From DATKNA01 sp963755755 (GTDB taxonomy: Bacteria; Actinomycetota; Actinomycetes; Actinomycetales; Kineosporiaceae), in NCBI GenBank assembly GCA_963755755.1, contig CAVWLJ010000015.1, forward strand, positions 1 to 64,000: 64,000 bases of DNA. The letters are read 5' to 3'. The notes below the pieces were generated by a model. That model searched no databases. It was not told the origin of the DNA and saw nothing but the letters and a program-made list of their open reading frames with translations. The translations under genes and the position numbers were made by a program. How positions within the stretch are numbered: position 1 is the first letter of the stretch; every line of letters starts with the position of its first letter. Below are positions 53,040-62,127 of this stretch, one piece after another.

Positions 53040-53255
53040 CTAGTCCGCGTCGACGTCGGCCCGGGCGGGCAGGCGACCGGCGTCCGAGACCGCCCGGCGG
53101 AGCAGCCACTCGATGTGCGCGTTCGTGCTCCGCAACTCGTCGGCGGCCCACCGGGCGAGCGCCTCGTGCACCTCCGGATCCAGCCGCAGCAGGACGGACT
53201 TGCGCTCCCGGCGCCGGCGCGCGGAAGGCGCGCCGGCACCGTCCGGCGACGTCAC
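53040..53255 (-). CDS. Small ribbon-helix-helix (Arc-like) DNA-binding protein
   Basis: A 71-residue protein; GTG 53255 overlaps the stop of the SPFH gene (GTGA), so the two are coupled. RKSVLLRLDPEVHEALARWA followed by ADELRSTNAHIEWLLRRAV fits the ribbon-helix-helix fold: a beta strand with alternating residues, then two helices with the typical NAHIEWLLR second helix. Probably a dimeric DNA-binding protein. It could autoregulate this operon through the palindrome upstream of the SPFH gene. Confidence 0.75.
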   Translation of the reverse strand: MTSPDGAGAPSARRRRERKSVLLRLDPEVHEALARWAADELRSTNAHIEWLLRRAVSDAGRLPARADVDAD

Positions 53256-54228
53256 GAGTAGAGCGTCCCGGTGTTGACGACGGGAGTGGCGCGCGAGTCG
53301 CCGCAGAGCACGACGAGCAGGTTGGAGACCATGGCGGCGCGGCGCTCCTGGTCCAGCTCGACGACGCCCTGCCGCGTGAGCTCGGCAAGGGCCATCTGCA
53401 CCATGCCGACCGCGCCCTCGACGATCCGGGTGCGTGCGGCGATCACGGCTGACGCCTGCTGGCGCTGCAGCATCGCCTGGGCGATCTCGGCGGAGTACGC
53501 GAGGTGGCTGATCCGGACCTCGAGGATCTCGATGCCGGCGATCGACACCCGTTCCGCGACCTCCTGCGCCAGCTCGCTGCTGATCGACCTCGGTCGACCC
53601 GCGCAGCGACTCGACCTCGCTCCGGCGCGTCGTACGGGTACGTCCGCGCGACGTGCCGCAGAGCCGCCTCGGACTGCACCTCGACGAAGTCGACGACGTC
53701 CTCGACCGCGAAGGTCGCCTGCGCCGTGTCCGCGACCTGCCAGACGACGATCGCCGCGATGTCGACGGGGTTGCCGTCGGCGTCGTTGACCTTGAGCCGC
53801 TCGGTCTCGAAGTTGCGCACCCGCACGGAGACCGTCCGCCGGGTCGCGAGCGGGGGCAGCCAGGTGAGTCCGGCGCGCCGAGCGGTGCCGATGTAGCGGC
53901 CGAAGAACTGCACGACGGCGGTCTGCCCCGGCTGGATGACCTTGATCGACGTCAGCACGACGAGGGCGAGGAGCGCGAGGACGATGCCGAGGACGACGAA
54001 CGCGGGCCGCGCCTGGCTCGTGACCTCGCCGGACGCGTCCGTCGTCTGCGTGCCGGTCGAGACCTGGGTGAACGACCAGACCGCGAGCGCGACGAGCACG
54101 AGCGCGAGCAGCAGGCCGAGGAAGCCGTTGCCCTGCACCGCTGGGCGCTCGTGGACGTCCACGCGCACCCCCTGATGACCGACGGGAGTACCGGCCGGTG
54201 GTGCGGGAGCGTGCTCGGTCGTGGACAT
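53252..54228 (-). CDS. SPFH (stomatin/prohibitin-like) membrane protein (two frameshifts)
   Basis: Start is ATG 54228. Two membrane helices (GFLGLLLALVLVALAVWSF; AFVVLGIVLALLALVVLTSI) lead to the SPFH domain: VIQPGQTAVVQFFGRYIGTA, RTVSVRVRNFETERLKVNDA, PVDIAAIVVWQVADTAQATF and VEVQSEAALRHVARTYPYDA. After +1 shifts near 53620 and 53585 it continues SSELAQEVAERVSIAGIEIL, EVRISHLAYSAEIAQAMLQR. The end ATPVVNTGTLYS is typical for this actinobacterial branch. SPFH proteins scaffold membrane microdomains or quality-control complexes; this one is paired with a DNA-binding protein. Confidence 0.85.
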
Positions 54229-54257
54229 GGGAGCCTCCTGAGACGATGTAGTGTCAC

Positions 54258-54269
54258 AGTGATATCACT
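54258..54269. promoter_or_regulatory. 12-base palindrome upstream of the SPFH-RHH operon
   Basis: AGTGATATCACT is a perfect palindrome, with a partial extra half-site (TAGTGTCAC) at 54250-54258. It lies 30 bases upstream of the SPFH start and 53 bases before the divergent ATPase-LLM gene. It is AT-richer than its surroundings, as expected for an operator. Confidence 0.55.
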
Positions 54270-54321
54270 CCGCTAGTCGCGGCGCCACCGGCGGCCGAGC
54301 CCGAGCCGGTAGCCTCGGCGC

Positions 54322-55825
54322 GTGCGGCGGATCGCGGAGGGCTCGCTCGTCGTGCTCGTCGGAGCGTCCGGCAGCGGCAAGAGCACCTGGGCCGCCGCGC
54401 ACCTGGCGCCGGACGAGGTCGTCTCCTCCGACCGCCTGCGCGCCGTCGTCGGAGCCGGCGAGCACGACCTCGCCGCCAGCGCCGACGCGTTCGCCGTCCT
54501 CGACCTCGTCGTCGCGGCGCGGGTGCGGCGCGGGCTCACGACCGTCGTCGACACGCTCGGTCTCGACCCGGCGCGTCGCGCCGCCTGGCGCGAGCTCGCC
54601 CGCACCCACGGCGTCCCGTGCGTCGCCGTCGCCTTCGACACGCCGCCCGCCCTCTGCCGGCGCCGCAACGCGGAGCGGCCGACCGGCGGATCGGATCCCA
54701 CCCAGGATCCTCTCCGGTCAGCTCGCGGCGTACGCCGAGCAGCGCCCCGGGCTGGACGCCGAGGGCTTCGACGAGGTCCTCGCCGCCGAGCCCGTCCGCG
54801 TCGTCGCTCCCGCTGTCGCCGCCGCGGCGCGCGCGGTCGCCGACGGGCCGCCGGACGAGGCGGAGGACGGCGGTCTCCGGTTCGGCCTGCACATCTCGCG
54901 CTTCGACGTGCCGCCGCGCGAGCTCGCCGGCCGGTTGCGCGACGTCGCCGCCCGGGCCGAGGCCGTCGGCGTCCGGTCCCTGTGGGTCATGGACCACCTC
55001 CGGCAGATCCCGCAGCTCGGTCGCGCCTGGGAGGACATGCCGGAGGCGGTCGTCACGCTCGGGCACCTCGCGGCCGCGACCACGAGACCGACGGTCGGCG
55101 CGCTCGTCCACCCGGTGACGTTCCGGAACGTCGCCCACCTCGGCAAGATCGTCGCGACGCTCGACGTGCTCAGCGGCGGGCGCGCGGTCTGCGGCCTCGG
55201 CGCCGGCTGGCTCGAGGCCGAGCACACCGCGTACGGCATCCCGTTCCCGCCCGCCCGCGAGCGCCTCGACCTGCTCGAGGACGCTCTGCGGCTGCTCCCG
55301 CTGGTGTGGGGCAAGGGCGCGCCGGCGTTCGAGGGGCTGCGCGTCCGGGTGCCCGAGGCGCTGAGCTACCCACGCCCGTTGCAGGAGCACGTGCCGATCC
55401 TCGTCGGCGGCTCCGGTCCGCGCCGGACGCTGCGCCTCGTCGCGCAGTACGCCGACGCGTGCAACCTGCGGGGCGAGCCGGACGACGTCCGCGCCGCCCT
55501 CGCGGTGCTGCACCGGCACTGCGCGGACGTGGGCCGCGACCCCGCGGGCATCGAGGTCACGCACCTGTCGACGGTCCGGATCACCGACGGCCGGGCGGCC
55601 GGTCCGCGCCGCGGCCGCGTGCCCGTGGTGGCGGGCACCGTCGAGGACCACGTGCTGCGGGTCGAGGCGCTGCGCCGAGCCGGGGTCCAGCACGTCATCG
55701 TGGCGCTGGACGACCTGTGGGAGCCCGGCGCGCTCGAGCGCTACGGCGAGCTCATCGCGCTGGCAGGAGGAGCATCGCGTCGCCGAACTCGTGCCACAGG
55801 TACGGCGGCGCCGTCGGCGCCGTGA
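54322..55825 (+). CDS. Fusion of a P-loop kinase-like domain and an F420-dependent LLM oxidoreductase (frameshifted)
   Basis: The N-terminal domain (about residues 1-160) is an AAA_33/PNKP-like P-loop protein: LVVLVGASGSGKSTWAAAHL, VVSSDRLRAVVGAGEHDLAA, TTVVDTLGLDPARRAAWREL. After a +1 shift near 54695, RIPPRILSGQLAAYAEQRPG links to a luciferase-like monooxygenase domain: LRFGLHISRFDVPPRELAGR, SLWVMDHLRQIPQLG, GALVHPVTFRNVAHLGKIVA, LGAGWLEAEHTAYGIPFPP, VPILVGGSGPRRTLRLVAQY. This is the F420-dependent LLM class. Similar fusions occur in actinobacteria. The 3' end overlaps queA on the other strand by 74 bases, so the true stop may be earlier. Confidence 0.8.
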
Positions 55826-56811
55826 CCGCCCCGTAGGCCGCGTCGACGAGGGGCGCGCCGGCGACCGCCTGGAGCAGGAGCAGGTGGCTCGCCTCCGCCT
55901 CGTGCAAGCCGGTGACGAGCCCGGTCACCGCGCGTGCGGGGCGGTCGGGCCCGAGCACGAGATCGGTCCAGCCGCCGTTCGGCACGACGGTCCCGTCGGC
56001 GTCCGCGCACGTCTCGAGCGCGCGGACGACGGTGGTGCCGACGGCGACGACGCGCCCGCCGCCCTCGCGCACGGCGTTGACGAGCCGCGCCGTCGACGGC
56101 GGCACGGCGTAGCGCTCGGGTGCGGGCGGCTCGTGGAGCTCCGGGCTCGAGACGCCGCAGTGCAGGACGATCGGGGCGACGGCGACGCCGCGAGCGACGA
56201 GGTCCACCACCAGCCGTTCCGTGAAGGGCCGGCCCGCGCTCGGCATCTCCGCGCTGCCGGGGTGGCGGGCGAAGACGGTCTGGCGATCGGCCAGCGGGAA
56301 CGTCGAGCGCAGGTAGCCGTAGGCGATCGGGCGGCCGTGTCGGGCCAGGTAGCCGAGCGGGTCGTCGACGCCGGTCACCCGGGCGCGCCACAGCCGGACG
56401 CCGTCGGGCCCGGGCGCGGGGAACGGCGTGACCAGCGTCGCCGTGACCCCGCCCGGGCAGCCCGAGCTCGGTGCCGGCGGCGAGGTCGAGCTGCGGCCCG
56501 TCGTTGCCGGGGCGGCGGACCTCGACCACCCAGCTGCCGGCGTCCGGCTGGGCGGCGACGTGGACGGGAACCGTCGCGCCGCCCAGCGCGGCCGGTCAGC
56601 GCGGCCGGCACGGTCGCGCTGGTGTTGACGACGACGAGGTCGCCGGGCGCGAGGACGGAGGCGCAGGTCGCGGAACCGGCGGTGCTCGAGCCGGCCCGGA
56701 GCGGCGACGAGCAGCCGCACGCCGTCCCGGGCCAGCCCGCGGTGCTCAGGCGGCTCCGTGGCGTCGCTCGCGGCGGGCCGCTCGAAGGCGAGCACGCGGC
56801 GTCGTGGTCAC
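55752..56811 (-). CDS. queA: QueA-like tRNA ribosyltransferase-isomerase (multiply frameshifted)
   Basis: GTG 56811 overlaps the stop of the reductase gene (GTGA). Family blocks: ATEPPEHRGLARDGVRLLVA, PGDLVVVNTSATVPAALT, LARHGRPIAYGYL, SAEMPSAGRPFTERLVVDLV, VAPIVLHCGVSSPELHEPPA and LVTGLHEAEASHLLLLQAVA. Extra bases near 56797, 56670, 56585 and 56455 must be removed; the total length is one over a multiple of three, as four insertions predict. QueA makes epoxyqueuosine in tRNA. Many actinobacteria keep only a QueA-like gene, so its activity here is uncertain. No other queuosine gene is in the window. Confidence 0.8.
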
Positions 56812-57528
56812 GCGGTCACCGCCGCGAGCAGGTCGGCAGCGCGGTGACGCCCGCTCGGGAGCTCCTGCCGGACGAGCCTGAGCAGGGCGGGGACGACGGT
56901 CTGCGGCAGCGGCCGGTCGCTGATGTCCTCGCCGGGGAACGCCTGCTGGTGCATGGCGGTGTTCATGTCGCCGGGGTCGACGGCGTACACGTGCAGGTCG
57001 GGGTTCTCGGCGGCGAGGACGGCGACGAGCTGGTCCAGCGCGGCCTTGGACGAGCCGTACCCGCCCCAGCCCGGGTAGGCCTCGACGGCTGCGTCGGAGG
57101 AGACGGCGATCACGCGTGCCGCGCGTGGCGCGGAGCTCGGGCAGGAGCAGCTGCGTGAGAGCGAGGGGAGCGAGGACGTTGACGGCGTAGATCCGCTCGA
57201 GGTCCTCGACCGGGTGGTCGGCGAGCGCGGGCAGCCCGCGCGGGCGGTCGGATCCGGTCAGGGCGCTGGCGTTGTGGACCAGCAGGTCCAGGCGTCCGAG
57301 CGTGCCGACGGCGGCGGCGAGCTCGGCGCGGTGGGCGGGTTCGGCGATGTCGCCGGGCACGGCGGTTACGCCCGACAGGCCGCCGACGGCGCGACGCAGC
57401 GCCTCGGCATGCCGGGCGTCGACGACGACGCGCCAGCCGGCGGCCGCGAGGGCGCGGGTGAGGGCCAGGCCGAGGCCCTGCGACCCGCCGGTGACGAGGG
57501 CGACGGGGGTTGCGGAATCGGGAGTCAT
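56808..57528 (-). CDS. Short-chain dehydrogenase/reductase under SoxR control (frameshifted)
   Basis: Start is ATG 57528. The cofactor motif is ALVTGGSQGLGLALTRALAA (TGxxxGxG type), NASALTGSDRPRGLPALA gives the NAG-like block, and after one extra base near 57118 VIAVSSDAAVEAYPGWGGYG, SSKAALDQLVAVLAAENPDL holds Ser and the YxxxK pair. It is divergent from soxR, with a perfect SoxR-type palindrome at 57545-57560 only 17 bases from its start, so redox-cycling compounds probably induce it. queA follows by overlap. Confidence 0.88.
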
Positions 57529-57544
57529 GACGGCATCGTCGAAT

Positions 57545-57560
57545 CTCAAGTGGACTTGAG
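57545..57560. promoter_or_regulatory. SoxR-type operator
   Basis: CTCAAGTGGACTTGAG is a perfect inverted repeat that matches the core of the SoxR box (CCTCAAGTTAACTTGAGG) except for its centre. It lies between soxR and the divergent reductase gene, the usual arrangement in actinobacteria. Confidence 0.9.
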
Positions 57561-57583
57561 GTCAAGAGCTCGGGAGCAGCGCG

Positions 57584-58042
57584 ATGAGAACGACGGACTT
57601 GCTGACGATCGGCGAACTGGCGAGCCGGTCGGGCTTGGCGCCGTCCGCGCTGCGGTACTACGAGGAACTCGGGCTCATCACGAGCACCCGGACGCCCTCC
57701 GGCCGGCGCAGGTTCGAGCGGAGCACGCTGCGCCGTCTCGCGTTCGTGCGCGCGGGCCGGAACGTCGGCCTGTCGCTCGACGACATCGCCGCGGCCCTGG
57801 CGACCCTGCCCGACGGGCGGCCGCCGACCCGCGCGGACTGGATGCGCCTGTCCAAGGCCTGGCAGCACCGGCTCGACGAACAGATCGCCGCCCTGCAGGC
57901 GCTGCGGAACGACCTCGGCTCCTGCATCGGCTGCGGCTGCCTCTCGCTGCGCCGCTGCGCGCTCTCGAACCCTTCGGACAGCGCCGGTGGCGCGGGCGCG
58001 ACCGGAGCCGCCTACCTGCCGCCGGCGTTGCGCCGCGGGTAG
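57584..58042 (+). CDS. soxR: Redox-sensing regulator SoxR
   Basis: A 152-residue MerR-family protein. DNA-binding domain: LLTIGELASRSGLAPSALRY, YEELGLITSTRTPSGRRRFE; dimer helix ALQALRNDLGS; the iron-sulfur ligand motif is CIGCGCLSLRRC, the canonical four-Cys SoxR cluster. In actinobacteria SoxR senses redox-active small molecules rather than superoxide and regulates a handful of genes, often a reductase and an efflux pump. The divergent reductase with a SoxR box in between is the obvious target. The frame is clean. Confidence 0.95.
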   Translation: MRTTDLLTIGELASRSGLAPSALRYYEELGLITSTRTPSGRRRFERSTLRRLAFVRAGRNVGLSLDDIAAALATLPDGRPPTRADWMRLSKAWQHRLDEQIAALQALRNDLGSCIGCGCLSLRRCALSNPSDSAGGAGATGAAYLPPALRRG

Positions 58043-58520
58043 CTAGCACGCGCTCCACGGTGCGGGACGGCTCGCCGGCGTGCCAGATGTCGATGAGGAG
58101 ACGGTCCCGCTCGTCGTTCAGGCGCACGACCACGGCCTCGGTGAGGTCGATGCGGAAGAGCTCGAAGTCGCCCTCCGGGACCTCCTCCGCCGCCCCTCGG
58201 AACGACGCCTTGCCGGCGTCGTCGGTAACCTCGACCGCTCGTCCGGCGATCTTCGCGTCGCCGGTCCACGCGTCCGGCGGCTCGGACGCCGAGTGGATCG
58301 CCACCCGCGGATCGCGGCGGAGGTCCTCGAACCGGCGGTTCCCGGTCATCCCGCCGAGCCAGACCTCACCCAGCTTGATCGGCACCTCGGTCCCGCTGAT
58401 CCGCGGCGATCCGTCCGCACGGATCGTCGCCATCGTCTTGTGCCTGTTCGCCTCGAACCGGTCGAGGACGCGGGCCGCCAGCTCCGGCTCCTGCTCGGTG
58501 AACTCCTGCCAACTCGTCAT
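58043..58520 (-). CDS. Pyridoxamine-phosphate-oxidase-like split-barrel protein (end uncertain)
   Basis: Start is ATG 58520. QEPELAARVLDRFEANRHKT and MATIRADGSPRISGTEVPIK, with FEDLRRDPRVAIHSASEPPD, AEEVPEGDFELFRIDLTEAV and LIDIWHAGEPSRTVERV, are typical of split-barrel flavoproteins in actinobacteria. The open frame would continue far into soxR on the other strand. One shift near the end gives a TAG at 58043-58045, next to the soxR stop, as in a normal convergent arrangement. FMN or F420 is the probable cofactor. Confidence 0.75.
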
Positions 58521-58577
58521 GATCCGACCCAAGCACGAGCCCCCGACAAGCCCGCGACGAGCGTGTACGGTAGGCGC

Positions 58578-58644
58578 GTGCGCGTGGCCGCCCTCCTCCT
58601 TGGCCGCCGCGGCGGGGCCCGTTAGGCCGGTCCTCCCGCCGCGG
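58578..58644 (+). promoter_or_regulatory. leuA leader: Leu-rich leader peptide with attenuator hairpin
   Basis: GTG 58578 starts a 15-codon frame (MRVAALLLGRRGGAR, stop TAG 58623-58625) with three consecutive Leu codons (CTC CTC CTT). Its 3' half overlaps a ten-base perfect stem: CCGCGGCGGG (58607-58616) with CCCGCCGCGG (58635-58644). This is the layout of ribosome-mediated attenuation in front of leuA, known from comparative work in actinobacteria. Confidence 0.8.
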
Positions 58645-58691
58645 AGGTTCTGCGTGCCGGCCGACATTCCCCGTCAGAGCCGACACGAGCA

Positions 58692-60432
58692 GTGAGGCGA
58701 ACCGTGCAGAACACCCAGCAGCCCTCCGGCATGCCGATCCACCGCTACCTCCCCTTCTCCGAGCAGATCCGCGTCGACCTGCCCGACCGCACCTGGCCCA
58801 CGAAGCGCATCACGAAGGCGCCGCAGTGGTGCGCCGTCGACCTGCGGGACGGCAACCAGGCCCTGATCGACCCGATGAGCCCCGAGCGCAAGCGCCGGAT
58901 GTTCGAGCTGCTCGTCGGCATGGGCTACAAGGAGATCGAGGTCGGCTTCCCGGCCGCGAGCCAGACCGACTTCGACTTCGTCCGGCAGCTCATCGAGGAG
59001 GACCTGGTCCCCGACGACGTCGTCATCCAGGTCCTGACCCAGGCCCGCGAGCACCTCATCGAGCGGACGTTCGAGTCCATCAAGGGCGCGAAGCAGGCCG
59101 TCATGCACCTGTACAACTCGACGTCCGTGCTGCAGCGGCGGGTCGTCTTCGGCACCGACATGGACGGCATCGTCGACATCGCCCTCGACGGCGCCCGGCT
59201 GTGCAAGAAGCTCGGGGACGCCGCCGCGGCCGACGGCACCGCCGTCTACTTCGAGTACTCGCCGGAGTCCTACACCGGCACGGAGCTCGAGTTCGCGGCA
59301 CGGATCTGCAACGAGGTCCTGGAGGTCTTCGAGCCCGCGCCCGACCGCAAGGTCATCATCAACCTGCCCGCGACCGTCGAGATGGCGACGCCGAACGTCT
59401 ACGCCGACTCGATCGAGTGGATGCACCGCCACCTGGCGCACCGCGAGAACGTCACGCTGAGCCTGCACCCGCACAACGACCGCGGGACGGCGGTCGCCGC
59501 CGCCGAGCTCGGCTACCTGGCGGGCGCCGACCGGATCGAGGGCTGCCTGTTCGGCAACGGCGAGCGCACCGGCAACGTCTGCCTGGTCACCCTGGGCCTC
59601 AACCTGTTCAGCCAGGGCATCGACCCGATGATCGACTTCTCGGACATCGACGAGATCCGTCGCGCCGTGGAGTACTGCAACCAGCTCAAGGTCCCCGAGC
59701 GCCACCCCTACGGCGGGGACCTCGTCTACACCGCCTTCTCCGGCTCCCACCAGGACGCCATCAAGAAGGGGCTCGAGGCCATGGAGCGCGACGCCGCCGC
59801 GGCCGGCGTCCCCGTGGACGACCACACCTGGGCCGTCCCCTACCTCCCGATCGACCCCAGGGACGTCGGGCGCAGCTACGAGGCCGTCATCCGGGTCAAC
59901 AGCCAGTCCGGCAAGGGCGGCGTCGCCTACCTCATGAAGCACGAGTACCACCTCGACCTGCCGCGCCGGCTGCAGATCGAGTTCAGCCAGGTCGTGCAGC
60001 GGGTGACCGACGACCAGGGCGGCGAGGTGCCGCCGCAGGAGCTGTGGCGGATCTTCTCGGACGAGTACCTGCCCGACCCCCGACGGCTGGGGGCGCTTCA
60101 AGATCAACGGCATCCGGCAGTCCTCGGACGGCGACGGCGCCGACCAGCTCGTCGTAGAGCTCGACGACCACGGCGCGCCGGTGACGCTCGAGGGACACGG
60201 CAACGGACCGATCGCCGCGTTCGTCGACGCCATCGCCGAGGTCGGGGTCGACGTCCGGGTCCTCGACTACGCCGAGCACGCGATGAGCGCCGGCGGCGAC
60301 GCGAAGGCCGCGGCCTATCTCGAGTGCGCGGTGGGCGACCGGGTGCTCTGGGGTGTGGGGGTGGACACGAACATCACGCGCGCCTCGCTCAAAGCGGTCA
60401 TCTCGGCGGTGAACAGGGCGGAGCGGTCGTAG
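58692..60432 (+). CDS. leuA: 2-isopropylmalate synthase (frameshifted)
   Basis: The first enzyme of leucine synthesis condenses acetyl-CoA and 2-oxoisovalerate. GTG 58692 is used; ATG 58731 is a possible later start. The catalytic barrel has WCAVDLRDGNQALIDPMSPE (metal-binding Asp), GYKEIEVGFPAASQTDFDFV, VTLSLHPHNDRGTAVAAAEL (HxH) and GCLFGNGERTGNVCLVTLGL. One extra C near 60080 separates it from the C-terminal regulatory domain (DGWGRFKINGIRQSSDG to AERS). The length, about 580 residues, fits the long leucine-sensitive form. It is preceded by a Leu-rich leader. Confidence 0.96.
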
Positions 60433-60501
60433 CCTCATCTCCAGCCCCTGCCGGCCGACGGGACAAGGGACGAGGCACCAGCGACCAGCGAAGGAGTGCC
60501 G

Positions 60502-62127
60502 GTGGCGCCCGAGGACGATCCCTCGCGCCGGCTCCCCGTTCCCCGGGGGGAGTTCGGCCCCTTCGACCTGCTGGCGCAGTGGTCCCACATCGTCTACGTC
60601 TCGGGCCGGGCCGACGACGCCCTTCGCGTCACCCGTGAGTCGCTCGCCGTGGCGGAGGCGGCGGGCGATGCCCTGACTGCCGGCTACCTCCGCTACAACC
60701 TGTGTCTCGCGTACGAGGCTCTCGGCCGCTGGGGCGAGGTGATCACGGGAGCCGACGACCTGCTCGAGTGGCTCGGCGCGGAGGCCGACCCGATCCTGCG
60801 CGCGAAGGCGCTGGGCATACGTGCCCACGCCCAGATGCGCGAGGGCCGGATCGGCCCCGCGCTCGAGTCGCTGGCGACGGCCTACGGGCTGATCGAGGGC
60901 GAGCGGCGGATGTCGTACAACCACGTCTCCGCACTCGATGTGATCGCGGGGGCGTTCCGGGCGGCGCTGCTGTTCGTGCCGGCGATCGAGGAGCTGAACA
61001 CCGCGGTCGCGCTCGCCGAGGGGCGGCCGATGACGGCGGTCATCACGCTGACCGAGCAGGCCGCTCGGGAGGGTATGTACGGTCTCCTGCTGCAGATGCT
61101 CGGGGACACCGCGGAGGCGGACCGGCGCTTCCTCGCCTGCGCCGGCCTCGCGATCCACAGTGAGAACATCGCTCGGGAGGCGGGCCTCGACTCGCCGCTG
61201 GTCACCCAGATCGCCGCCCTGCTGCAGTTCGCCTACCAGCGGCTGCGCTCCGAGCCGGTCGACCTCGCGCTGCTGGAGCGGGCGGCGAGCTGGGGGGACG
61301 AGGCGCACGCCATGCTGTTCCGGCTGGCGCTGGCCTCCGCTGCGGCGCGGGTCGGCGACCGGGTCACGGCCCGGGCCCACCTGCACCGGGTGCGGGAGGA
61401 CGCGGCGCGGCTGTCGGAGACCGTGCTCGGCTGGGTCGCCACCGACTGGCTGGCGGAGATGGCCGAGCACGAGGAGGGCCGGACCGAGGAGACCCGACGC
61501 TGGCGGGCCATGGCCCTCGCCACGCTCCGGCGCCTGCTGGCGGACCGCGAGGGCCGCTTCGAGCAGGTGCTCGCCCGGCAGCGGCTCGCCCAGGCGTCCG
61601 CCCGGGTCGACGAGGACGGCCGGCGGCTGTGGGAGGACGCGCTGACCGGCGCCGGCAACCGCCGGATGATCGAGTCCGCCCTCGTGGACCCGGTCCAGGC
61701 CTGCCGGCCGATGCTCTTCCTCGACGTGGACGACTTCAAGGGCATCAACGACCGGTTCGGCCACGAGATCGGCGACCTGGTGCTCCGGCGCGTGGCCGAG
61801 GTGCTCGTGCACGGGTGCCGTCCGGGTGACCTCGTGGCGCGCTACGGGGGCGACGAGTTCCTCGTCGTCCTCGCCGACGGCGGCTCCCCGGCGGTGCTCG
61901 CCGGCCGGATCGCCGAGCTGCTCGCCGCCGTGAACTGGGATCTCACCGCCGCGCAGCTAGGCGTGACCGCGACGATCGGCGTGGCGGACGCCGGCCCCGA
62001 GGCGTTCGCCCGCGCGGACGCCGGCCTGCTGGCCGCGAAGCGCGCACTCAAGCGGCGCCGCGCAGGGATCCGGCCGCCGCGTCCGCCTCGCGACGTCGAG
62101 CTCGCCGCCGCCGGGCCGGACCGGTGA
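60502..62127 (+). CDS. Diguanylate cyclase with TPR-like N-terminal region (first of a pair)
   Basis: A 541-residue cytoplasmic protein from GTG 60502, six bases after AAGGAG. About 370 residues of helical repeats (DDALRVTRESLAVAEAAGDA, LRYNLCLAYEALGRWGEVIT) precede a GGDEF domain: DALTGAGNRRMIESALVD, MLFLDVDDFKGINDRFGHEI, active site RYGGDEFLVVLAD (about residue 449). RPGD stands five residues before GGDEF, so the product-inhibition I-site is intact. It should make c-di-GMP. It overlaps the next cyclase gene (GTGA). No membrane segment; the repeats may bind protein or a ligand. Confidence 0.9.
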   Translation: MAPEDDPSRRLPVPRGEFGPFDLLAQWSHIVYVSGRADDALRVTRESLAVAEAAGDALTAGYLRYNLCLAYEALGRWGEVITGADDLLEWLGAEADPILRAKALGIRAHAQMREGRIGPALESLATAYGLIEGERRMSYNHVSALDVIAGAFRAALLFVPAIEELNTAVALAEGRPMTAVITLTEQAAREGMYGLLLQMLGDTAEADRRFLACAGLAIHSENIAREAGLDSPLVTQIAALLQFAYQRLRSEPVDLALLERAASWGDEAHAMLFRLALASAAARVGDRVTARAHLHRVREDAARLSETVLGWVATDWLAEMAEHEEGRTEETRRWRAMALATLRRLLADREGRFEQVLARQRLAQASARVDEDGRRLWEDALTGAGNRRMIESALVDPVQACRPMLFLDVDDFKGINDRFGHEIGDLVLRRVAEVLVHGCRPGDLVARYGGDEFLVVLADGGSPAVLAGRIAELLAAVNWDLTAAQLGVTATIGVADAGPEAFARADAGLLAAKRALKRRRAGIRPPRPPRDVELAAAGPDR

